This document shows, in pieces, positions 54,750-64,000 of a stretch of DNA of 64,000 nucleotides (position 1 is its first letter; every line of letters starts with the position of its first letter). Source of the DNA: Hemileia vastatrix (lineage: Eukaryota; Basidiomycota; Pucciniomycetes; Pucciniales; Zaghouaniaceae); the NCBI GenBank assembly GCA_030280995.1, contig JASXTE010000008.1:8499712-8563711 (forward strand). Direction: 5' to 3'. Position numbers and translations under genes: made by a program. Below the pieces are notes generated by a model. It saw only the letters and a program-made list of their open reading frames with translations. It had not been told where the DNA came from and ran no database searches.

Positions 54750-57031
54750 CGAAGTAGTTATTTGACAAAATCTCATCAGCATCATCAATTCGAATCCTTC
54801 AAACTCAAGAAAAAACCACCACTAGGCATGTCTCCAAACCCCCCTTCTCTTGCCAATGAAAGGACTGAAATTATCCAATCTCAATATGGAAAGATACTTG
54901 AATTTACTAAAGGCAAAACTGAAGAACTATTGTCAACTCTTAGCGAGAAGCCTTTGCCATCTTATATTTCGAATGCCTACAACAATGTGCTTGAATACAT
55001 TGATGACCTAGAAAAATGTTAGTAATTATTTTATATCAAATTCTTTAAACTCAGAAGGATAAATTATCGACACTTTTTCTTTAAAACCTATTTAAATTTG
55101 GCTTATGAAAAAGGTATCATTACTCATGATGATGTCATTATCATCAAAGATGATGATGATAATGAAATACCTGACGCTGAAGGCTATGCATCAACATCTC
55201 GAGGGGGAGATAAGACTATTCTTCGACGTTCAAAAAGAATGAGACTTTCTAGGGGCTCTAGTTTTGTCAGTGCTACTAAAACTCCTCCTGAAAAGGATTC
55301 CTCTTACTCAGCATCTCAAAAATCTAAACAAACTAGGCAAAATGTGTCAAAAGGGTATGTCATTTCTTTCATGAGTAATATATCAATCAATTTTATATTA
55401 GTTTTTAAAGCTATCTCCAAATTTTTTACTTTCTTATTTATTATTTCTTGTCTTTTTCTTATCTTTTAATACAGCTCTAAAAACGACAATCACTCCAAAG
55501 TGTCAACTAATAGCAAATCTTGCTCTAATGAAGAAGAAGTAGAAGAATAAGATGATGATGAAGTTTCAAAATATGAAGCTTCTCTAACTCAAAAAGATGA
55601 TGAAGCTACTTCTTCTGATGAGGTTGAGAAAACACACAATGAAGAAATCAATCCACCTAGCCAGCCACACAAAAATACTTCAAGTTCAAATAAACAGCTT
55701 ATAGTTGCCGTATCTTCAAAATCTAAAATTGAAATTCCCAAAATCGCACGGTCTCTATCATCATCAATAAAAATTTCTAATAACTCCCTTCCCTATACTC
55801 CAAAAATGATTGGAAAATCAAAATTACAGAAGCAAATATCTGAAATTCATTGATTTTTTGAAGGTAGAATCAATGGTCAAAAGGTACTAAGGGCATGGCC
55901 AGAAATCAATCAGTTATTTGAAATCCGTTTGTCTGCTTCTCTTGAAAAGCCACACAAAATTTCTCTCAAATTCAATTTTCTATGGATGAAATCTGCTCAT
56001 GACAAAATGCTTACAAAAATTAATGAACTCTGTATGTATCACTTACTTGAAGTTGGTTAATTTATTTTATGATAACTAATTGTTTTGTTATTTTTTTAGC
56101 TTTGGATTTTCTTAATTTTGACACTTGGCAGATCTGAGTGGTCAATAATTTGAACTTTGAAAATTTGGAAAATTTTTGTAACTCTGAAGAACCAAACTCA
56201 ATTAATCTTTCTCCGTTTAAGAAGACTGATCACCCTGAATCATCAATGATACACATTCTATCAAGACTGGTTAGCCCAAGTGCTCACCAGCGTTCTTTTT
56301 GGGCATCCCTTGTCACATCATCTCTTTATCTTGCTTCTCAAGAGTTTACCCTTCCTGCTGAATAATTCGACTTAAATCCAGATTTTCCTATTGAACATGC
56401 CCTACATATTCTAGCCTGCTTTACACATCTGAAAAGCAAAGTTCCTGATACATTGGACAGCTCAACATCACAGCTAATTGCTGCAAATTTTTCAATCACT
56501 CCCCTGTGCCAATTTAGAAACATAATAATCGATGTCATGATTTCAATAATTATTTTAAAATCTAGAGAGGCTGCTGCAAATATAACTCAAGCTGAAAGCA
56601 AGAAACGACGATGTTCAAGGAATAAAAGAAAACAACAGATATGCAGCAGTTTGATGAGTCTCATAATGATTCTATTCAGAAGATGAATCAAGAATATGCG
56701 CACCATAAATATCAATCATTTACTTTTTACTTGGTTGATGGTGTTTGTGGGTTATTTCTTTCCTCACAGGACCACCGGCTTGTGTCAGCTTCAGACTGTT
56801 TAGAATTCATAACACAACTTGGCCTCCTTAGAAAATACTGTGATAATAATAATTCGGGTGGTGAAAAATCTGGAAAAACCTTAATTTTTATATCTTTAAT
56901 ATTATCGAACCCTTAATAGATAATTCTGGGCCTATGCCACTTAATTTTAATACTCCCACCATGAGCCATCTTTCTAAAGCAATGGCAGCTGATTTTCTTG
57001 ATTATTTGAATCTTATTAAGCCAAATTCTTA
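54750..57031 (+). pseudogene. Unrecognised multi-exon gene remnant with basic/acidic nuclear-type regions
   Basis: Exon-like pieces in order: 54762-55022 (KKKPPLGMSPNPPSLANERT, then ILEFTKGKTEELLSTL); 55098-55357 (DDVIIIKDDDDNEIPDAEGY and LRRSKRMRLSRGSS, like a nuclear localisation signal); an intron with GTATGT at 55360 and ACAG at 55475; 55476-56030 (SEIH, then INGQKVLRAWPEINQLF, acidic and serine-rich); 56100-56700 (HILSRLVSPSAHQRSFW, and KKRRCSRNKRKQQ); and 56641-56916. In-frame stops occur at about 55547, 55851, 56135 and 56363. Composition suggests a nuclear, possibly DNA-binding protein. I do not recognise the family. It could be another transposon-carried gene. Confidence 0.4.
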
Positions 57032-59525
57032 ATTTTTCTCTATTGTTGACGTAATTAATACATAATCCTACTTCATGTAAATATATACTTTATCCTATTG
57101 CTACATTTTTTGTGTAACTCAAATTATTTATTTATGTGTGATTTATTACTGAATCTGAATAAAGATGCTTAAACTATCAATAAATATTGTTGTATAAATT
57201 TCTTACACCTTTTTGCTATTCATTAAATATTATTGCAATAATCATAACTCAAAATCATGATGGATCAAAAATTTGTAAAAAAACTGAGAATACATTATAA
57301 GTCATTTTTCGCATAACACTATATATTTCTTCAAGATGGCAATACATCTTAGCATTTGTTGCAAATTTTAAGATAATCATTACAAAAAATTGAAACAGTT
57401 TTCTATCAATACTTTTCAGCATGTTTAAAAGTTAAAAATATTAAGTGTAATGAATTTTTGCTCACAATTCATCAAAGCTTTTTCTTAAGTAGACTTTTCT
57501 TAATCTAATTTCTATAATTTCTAGGTGCATAGTTATCTTAATTATACTAAGTATTCTCTATGAAAAACTCCTGGAAATAATATTAAATTCATTTAATAAT
57601 AGTAACATATATATGTACCATGATAAAATAATGTCTAGACATTTAAATAATGAGAAGCCATCATTTTGGTATGAAATCATATTAAAGTGTCTTTGAAAAA
57701 CTAGTTAAATTTAAAAAATATCTTTTTATTAGTGTCAATTATTTTGAAAAACAATATTTACGCTACATTTTGATGATCTATAATTTAGCTTGCTGTATTT
57801 TGATTCATATTTTATATTGATTATTTTTTACACTTACATATTCATCTATAGATATCAAGTTTTGTTCAATAATTTGGTAAAAAAGATATTTAATTCTTTC
57901 TATGAAAGCAAAATAATAAAAGAAAGCAACTAGGGTACTCCTTATTAAGAACTTAAAAATATTATTTTTATAAATATTAAAACAAACCCTTTTTAGATTG
58001 CCATCCTTCTTGGTCATCCTTAAATTTCAATAATAAGTTATTGAAATGTTATTTTTCTTCTAAAATTTCATATGAATCAAATTCTACTTACATCTACCTT
58101 AATAGATCAAGTTCAATAAAAATGTATCTACAATATTTTTCTCGGTTTTTAAGATTCATTCAACTCCAAGAAAAAAGAAATATTCTTCCACAACTCTTAA
58201 AATTAATTCAATGGATAAATATTCAAACACTTTAAAATAAATTTCAATTTGATTGTGTTATATTTATCTTAAAAAATATTAAGGTCAACTCTCTGGCAAA
58301 AGTAAAAGCACTTTTATAATTATTGATATTTTATTATAATATAATAAAATTCACTTAAAAATTATGTAGTAGTTTCTATTTTACATACTTTGTTTTATGA
58401 ATTTAAAAAAAAATTCAATCAGATATATAGAAATATCATCATATAATTCAGCTTTTGGAATTCTGAACCTTAATTAAAGATAGATGATGAAGGCTAAGTC
58501 AAGATATACAAGGAAATTGAAATTCATATTAATTAAATATTCCTCTTCTAAAAGGTAAATTTTAAAATTAGAATTAATTTTTATTAAAGATATAAATTGA
58601 TTGATAGAGTCTTCATTATCAAGATATCTCATTTCCTTTTATTGATTATTTCACTTCTACTTTTGAAGTTATATGCTTTACTAAAATATAATTATGTGAT
58701 GAAAAATATTCAATTTATCAAAAAAAAAAATCATAAGTCACAGTAGTGTACAAATTTCAGTAAATTTAAGATTGAATATGCCACTAAATTATTTCGAGTT
58801 AGATATGAAAGTGAATAATGAATGACTCAAAGAAAAAAATTAATATTTAATTGTCCATTAATTTTTTTTTTTACTTAAATAAGAATAGAATAATACATGG
58901 TTTTACTTTTGTTATTTATAAGAAATAACTTATTTCAAAAATTAACAAATTTTTAATATTTTTAAAAACAATATTAATAGTACAGATCTATTTATATTGA
59001 TGCATATGATCTTTTAGGACAGAAACTAAAAATATTGTATATTTTTAGTTTCTGTTTGCAATAATTAAGCAAGTTAAAAAGCTATATTTTGTTTCTTATA
59101 TTTTAATATATTATATTTTATTTTACATATAGCAATGATAATTTTTTATTGTGATATGATTTTTCAATTTTTACCTCCATTTTTTTTCATACTTTTATTT
59201 TTTTAGGTTTTTCACTAGATTATACATAATCATCAGTTTCATAAAAAGGTTTTATAGACATGTGTTTATATATATCATTCTACCACTAAACTAAAACTAT
59301 ACCTGTAAAATAAAATCACATTTTTACCTATCACTGCTTAATGGTCTTTTCCTTTTTTTTATTAACATGTATATCAGAATCTATTTCTGTATTTAATTTT
59401 ATAATATCTTTAGTAAAATTAAATATATAGTAATTCACTAACTTTTTTTTTGTTAAATCAGTCTTTTCATTGTACTTAGAAAGTTTCATGATAAGAAATT
59501 TACATCTTTCTAACTCTTCATTTAT
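57032..59525. other. AT-rich DNA without recognisable genes
   Basis: About 2.5 kb with no acceptable gene. Open frames at 57805-58017 and 58041-58235 are short, with composition-driven residues. One inverted pair, AAACTAAAAATATTGTATAT then TTTTTAGTTT (59026-59050), is a local hairpin. Confidence 0.5.
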
Positions 59526-59531
59526 ATTTAA

Positions 59532-60565
59532 TTACTCAGAAATATCTATTTCATACTCTTGGAGTTTTTTAAATGTATTGAAAAGTCTTGTACTAACTTG
59601 AATAGAAAAGCCAAGGCGAGTGAATCCCCCAATTTCATAACATCTTGAAGTGAAATGATTAAGAAGGTTTGCTGGCCATAGAATTGCTGTGATGCCATTA
59701 GTGGCCTCCATGTCTACTTTGTAAGCTATTTCAGGAAAATAAAGCTCTCCACCTTTTTGACATCGTTGATTTGAGTCATAAGATTGATGAAGAGAATTTT
59801 TCTCAGTGTCTTTAGGCATGAAAAGTCCAAATGTATACTCGCTACTGTCTGAGTCACAGTGAGGACTATTTGAAAACCCGTTTCTATTTGAGCCTTTTTT
59901 CCAAGTAACATTTCCAGAAAATGGTTCAATTTCTTGATCATCAACATTTTCTCCAAACCCAGGAATCCTGAGCTTTTGACAGAGCTTTACTGCTTCTTGA
60001 TACTTAACATTAGATATATTTTGATAAAAAAATTTAAAGAATAACTCTATTCTCTTCATGCAACAATCATACTCTGCCAAATCAAAGGGCTTAGAAGCAT
60101 ATTTACCTATAAAAGTAATTAAAATAATGATAGATTAAAAAGTATTCATAAATAAAACTATATAATACTTACAAATTAAATGATCTTCCTATCTAAACAC
60201 CTACCACCAACAAACATATTACCAAATCCACCACCATTTTTATGAGCTGTATTTTGTAAAACTCCATTTTCACAATACAAAAAGTCTTTGATGCACTGAA
60301 TTGTTGCTTCAAGAATGTTTAATTGAATGAGATCTTCAATAGAAAATTTTTTCACTATAACACTTGGAATTGAGGAGCGGATTGGATGGAAAATATAACA
60401 GCTAGAATTTGAAGTAAAATACTGTTCTGGATTAACTAAATTTTTTACAAAACTCCTAGAAAAATATTTTGACCTCTTTCCATCTGTCTCAATACCGTAA
60501 TTTTCAACAATAAGTAATGCATTCTTGATGTTTTTTGCATGCTTTTTGTTTGATTTTTTTCCTCA
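59532..60565 (-). CDS. TET/JBP-like 2OG-Fe(II) oxygenase, copy 2 (catalytic residues kept)
   Basis: Two exons on the minus strand. The first (about 60565-60205) includes ALLIVENYGIETDGKRSKYF, CYIFHPIRSSIPSVIVKKF and NGGGFGNMFVGG. A 98-bp intron (60204-60107; GTAGGT...TTATAG) follows. The second exon reads KYASKPFDLAEYDCCMKR and ends at 59532. Catalytic core: HxD in NSPHCDSDSSEYTFGLF (about 59850), GGELYFPEIAYKVDME, distal H in LLNHFTS, and the 2-oxoglutarate-binding R in GFTRLGFSI. These are the four signatures of Tet-like oxygenases, which oxidise 5-methylcytosine or thymine in DNA. In basidiomycetes such genes are multicopy and often linked to transposons. An in-frame stop just upstream of the first exon means the true 5' end is unknown. 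Compare the dead copy at 880-1664. Confidence 0.65.
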
Positions 60566-61830
60566 GTGGTGATTTTTCTTTATAAACAAACTTTGTGAAG
60601 CCTGCATCTTGTAGAGTAGTGGATAAGAAATTAATTTTATTCAAAAATAAATAAATAAAAGTGAAAAAGAATGCAATTGTTAAAATTAACACCTCCAAAA
60701 ATAATCATTATATATTCTTAATAATAAATAAAAAATCATATGCAACGTGCATGTAGAAAACATGAGTATTAGCTGCATTTAAAATATTAATCAAGTATTT
60801 GGTATTAAATCTTCATTTAATTTCTTACAAGTATAGTATTCTGCCGTATGCATTGGGCATAGGAGATTCAACTATACCCTAAACATAAACAATTAAATGT
60901 GAAGATTTGATCCAACGCCCAATTATTACAATAAATACAGCAATAATACATAAGTATGTGTTGATTCTATATTTAATTTTTCTCCATATATCAATAATAT
61001 ATCAAACCACCAGATATCCATAATTTATAATGTTGAAAGGTATAGTTTCCTTAAACAAGAATCAACTATACCTCTACCATTAATAGAATTACAGGAGGCC
61101 ATTACAATAAATTATTGATATGTAGAAAAAAATTGATCCCATACACATGTGGATACTATGATATTTTATTTTATTTTATTATTTAATATATAATGACTGA
61201 GAATAATAAAAACTTTAAAAATGAAATAGTGAAAAAAGATATTCTTACTTGAAATTTAAAAAAAAAATCCTTGGGTAGAAGTTGATTGATCGATAAATGG
61301 ACAACTAATCTGTTGATTTAAATTTTTAGGAATAGATTATTGTAGAAAAATAATTATTATTTTTATTGAATGAAAAAAATGAAAAGAGAAAGACAAACCA
61401 ATATAAAATTTGGATGCTAACCAAAAATTAGCTTTTTGATTATACTATGACAAGTTAGAGATCAAGCTGCCAAGAGTTAAAAACAATCATCAGTTCTTTT
61501 TTTTATTTTTTAAAGAGATTTAAAAGGAGACTAAAAGACCAACAATCCAAGTTAGTAATCTGTAAATAAGTTACTTTGGTGGCAAACCTAATGATTGAGA
61601 AAAATGGATTCCCTAAAAGTTGAACATATATTTTTAAAGTGAAATTAATATTTTTACTTAAGAAACAAGTATAAGAGTCAAACCAAAATAAAAAACTCTT
61701 AAGTGAAACAGATGGATAGCTAATTATTTTAATAACCTGTCTCTTGTAAGTGGAAGAGGAGAAGTAGAAAATTATGAAAATTTGCTTACAGTTATGCGTA
61801 TAGAAACACGCAAATTACTGAAGCCGGTTG
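60566..61830. other. AT-rich DNA without recognisable genes
   Basis: No gene seen. A short phrase pair, AGGAGATTCAACTATACCCT (60861) and AAGAATCAACTATACCTC (61057), is weakly repeated about 200 bp apart. The small minus-strand frame at 60504-60698 overlaps the oxygenase start and has no support. Confidence 0.4.
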
Positions 61831-61939
61831 CAAGGCATGCAGTGACTTGCATAAGGTGTATAGGCAACAGGTTTTTACACAGCAATATATTGTACAAATG
61901 AAGAAAGAAAATTATCACATTCTTTTAATTAAAACTTAC

Positions 61940-62070
61940 ATGTTGTTTTTACAGCTAGGGTTTCACAATGTATACTTTGAGGAACCAAAGCCTCAGCTTG
62001 TTTTACACGGTGTAGAGTAGACTCCTACAGTCACCTTGCTGCAGGCAGAATCCAAGGGAGTTGGAAAAAC
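61940..62070 (-). mobile_element. LTR relic related to the 12-kb Ty3/Gypsy element
   Basis: Read on the minus strand, 62062-62019 gives GATTCTGCCTGCAGCAAGGT then GACTGTAGGAGTCTAC. This matches the end of the LTR at 15270-15300 (GATTCTGCTTACAGCAAGGC then GACTGTAAGAGTTTACC) with few changes. The rest of the LTR is not recognisable and no matching primer site follows. Probably a diverged family member or a relic. Confidence 0.45.
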
Positions 62071-62740
62071 AAAAAGAAATCCCTGTCCCTCTAAGTAAAC
62101 GTAAGATTCAATTAACTAAGCTTGAATATCTACTTGAAGAGTTGGATAAGTTGAAAATCTGAGAGAAAGACTTTGAAAGTGTTGAAAACCTATAATATAG
62201 AAAAAAATAAGTGCAATAAATGATTACACCCCCAAAACAAATACCTTATACCAGATTACACTGATACAAGTCACAGCAAATACTTATAACAAGCCGCAAC
62301 ACTTGCCCCAGAGACTGAAAAGTACAGTAAAGTACCCCAGAAACTACCCTTGGGATGAACTGTTCAAAGGTGCCTTATTAAAGGTCTGCCCCAGATTTGC
62401 CCAGTTTCACACCAAAATTAAAGATTTTTCTTTATTATATTTTTATTTTATAAAATTTATAAGAAAAGAAATAAATTTGAGTCACTCAGGATGAGAGCTA
62501 TCCAATGGTAACCTATATGTTGATATTTTTTTATTATAATTGTTGTTATATGCTAAATATTGTTAATTATCAAACAAGACCCTTGTTATGGAAACTAAAA
62601 GACAAAAAACATGTAGAAGACTAAGATTCCCTCCCCTCCATATGATTCTCCTGCTCCAGACCTTTCCAACAATGCCCTACATGCATATGATCAAAAATAA
62701 ACTATTGATCTAGTAAGCATAATAACTTTCTAACCAAATT
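62071..62740. other. Non-coding DNA
   Basis: No supportable gene. The short frame 62303-62494 has no domain. Composition changes from AT-rich to more balanced towards the minisatellite. Confidence 0.4.
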
Positions 62741-62990
62741 TTGCCACAATAGCCAAACTTTTAGCACAGTGACCAAACTTTGCACAGTGACCAAACTTTG
62801 CACTGGTGATAAGACTTTTCTACAGTGACGAAACTTTGCCACAGTGCCCAGAATTTTCTGCAGTGACCAAACTTTGCCACAGTGCCTAGACTTTTCTGAA
62901 GTGACTAAACTTTGCCACAGTGCCCAGAATTTTTGCACCAATGACCAAACTTTGCCAAAATGACCAACTTTTCCACAGTGACTTCGCTTT
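62741..62990. repeat. Minisatellite with CCAAACTTTGCCACAGTG units
   Basis: About eight imperfect units built on CAGTGACCAAACTTTGCCA, many alternating with a CAGTGCCCAGAATTTTCTG variant, giving a composite period of about 37 and 50 bp. Boundaries are gradual. The minus-strand frame 62702-63061 (HCGKVGHFGKVWSL type) is this repeat translated and not a gene. Confidence 0.75.
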
Positions 62991-63159
62991 TGCACCGGAA
63001 AATCACCAGAGCGCACTGTAGTGCACCGGAAAAAAATGGCTACTCCATGAGCACACTGCATCCACCAAAAATCACCAAGAGAGCCCTAGAAAATCCAGTA
63101 AAACCAATACCCAATCCATGAAACCATCAAATAACAATAGGAATACCAACATATATCCA

Positions 63160-63240
63160 TTCCAAAACACCTTAAATCCTCCAAAAAATCACCATAAATC
63201 CTCTAAAAATCACCATAAATCCACCCAAAAAAAATCCAGT
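63160..63240. repeat. Short tandem repeat AAAAATCACCATAAATCC
   Basis: Two good copies and one partial copy of an ~22-bp unit (63184, 63206, 63228 region). Related single phrases (AAAATCACCA) occur at 62998 and 63067. Confidence 0.5.
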
Positions 63241-63756
63241 TAACTCCCTTCAACCAAATTAACACCTGCTAACACCATTATTTTCTTCCAACCAAGGCCC
63301 AATCAAATTTTCACTTAAGTAACCTACCCAGATTTGGAATGCCACAACGGATGCAATTAATATTTATTTTCACATATTTTTCAAATTCAATCCAGTTATC
63401 CATATCATTTGTTCACATAAGGTTGGAAAACTAACCTTTAGCTGTTATGGACACCTTTTTTATCAATTATTATTTTTTTTGCCACTAAGTTGACATTTGG
63501 CTACAAAAGTGTTAAAAACCAAGCGTATATTTCTGAAAAACAATATGGACACAAAATCAGTATTTTGATATTTTAAACTTGTTAAAACTGGGTATATATG
63601 TTTTGCCATTTAAAAATATCCAATACCACTTTTTCTAGCTTTAATTTTTTATTATGTACATATACATTTCACACTGTCAAAAAATTAATGACAAATGGCA
63701 TGTAAAAGAGTAGAGCAAATTTCAGTATCTCATCTCATCTTATTTCTTATTAATTC

Positions 63757-63971
63757 AAACCAGCCAGTCTCCCCCTGGCTGGTAGTTTATTTCCTATAGT
63801 AGCCAATGTTGCTTAAAGCAACATCGGCTGCTCAAATCTCACGTTAAAACCTCCCAGCCAGTGTTATCTGGCTGGGAGATGAACAAAATATTATTGCAAC
63901 CAAAGTCGCTACAAGCGACTTTCGTTGCTTTAAAAAAAGACTTGCAGCCAGTTTTATACTGGCTGAAAGTC
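63757..63971. repeat. Second hairpin array (five hairpins, may continue past the window)
   Basis: Hairpins: 63758-63788 (ACCAGCCAG/CTGGCTGGT), 63801-63829 (AGCC-ATGTTGCT/AGCAACAT-GGCT, one mismatch), 63851-63878 (CTCCCAGCCAG/CTGGCTGGGAG, perfect 11 bp, loop TGTTAT), 63896-63928 (GCAAC-AAAGTCGCT/AGCGACTTT-GTTGC, one mismatch) and 63939-63971 (GACTT..CAGCCAG/CTGGCTG..AAGTC). The same two stem kinds as in the 26.2-26.9 kb array alternate here: CAGCCAG stems and (A)AAGTCGCT or TTGCT stems. The third and fourth hairpins closely match 26386-26423 and 26338-26372. Confidence 0.85.
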
Positions 63972-64000
63972 ATTAATATATAATAAAAAAAGTGAGAAAA

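Noticed and set aside
62702..63061. A 119-codon frame with repeated GKVWSL units.
   Set aside because: It is the minisatellite read through; periodicity follows the DNA repeat and there is no domain.

Overview
The window looks like a transposon-dense piece of an AT-rich basidiomycete genome. A rust fungus (Pucciniales) fits best. The reasons are short introns (about 50-100 bp, GTAAG/GTATG donors), Tnp2-type transposase genes, Tet/JBP-like 2OG-Fe(II) oxygenase remnants, SNF2-like remnants and large Ty3/Gypsy elements. The species is inferred from family knowledge, not proven. I see no clearly intact host gene, no rRNA, no tRNA and no CRISPR. Almost every coding region is a mobile-element gene or a broken gene.

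Layout. 0-4.4 kb: a small terminal-inverted-repeat element, a decayed TET/JBP-like gene on the + strand, and dispersed repeats headed by a TGCTAGCA palindrome. 4.5-9.2 kb: a tandem satellite whose ~606-bp units each carry a 38-bp palindrome. 9.2-13.5 kb: Tnp2 transposon copy 1 (transposase plus an accessory gene), cut by a Ty3/Gypsy LTR. 13.5-25.5 kb: a ~12-kb Ty3/Gypsy element (+) with 1.1-kb LTRs, an open 1,229-codon pol, many copies of a small covarying stem-loop motif, and an antisense gene with a Zn2Cys6-like cysteine pattern. 26.2-26.9 kb: an array of about 14 different hairpins. 27-30 kb: AT-rich DNA with an isolated pol fragment. 30.3-38.9 kb: a complete but decayed chromodomain Ty3/Gypsy element on the - strand, with 799-bp LTRs and a perfect CAAAA target-site duplication. 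It sits inside an SNF2-like helicase pseudogene whose pieces flank it (30.19-30.34 and 38.89-41.16 kb). 41.4-42.3 kb: an unrecognised - strand gene. 43.3-49.6 kb: Tnp2 transposon copy 2, interrupted by a solo LTR with a perfect GTTTT duplication. 50.3-53.3 kb: an array of 26 palindromes separated by only three kinds of spacer, each found in both orientations. 54.7-57 kb: an unrecognised multi-exon pseudogene. 59.5-60.6 kb: a second TET/JBP-like gene (-) with its catalytic residues retained. 61.9-64 kb: an LTR relic, a ~37-bp minisatellite, and a second hairpin array running towards the window edge.

The most unusual theme is palindromy with matched changes in both arms. It appears in the 50-53 kb array, where spacers are flipped between palindromes, in the two hairpin arrays, in the TGCTAGCA repeats, and as covarying mini-stems in the non-coding parts of two different retrotransposons. 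Shuffled spacers plus symmetric arm changes suggest an active process at palindromes (inversion recombination or hairpin-templated repair). I know of no description of it, and it is inference. Start codons given for retrotransposon ORFs are nominal; several open frames have no ATG at their start.
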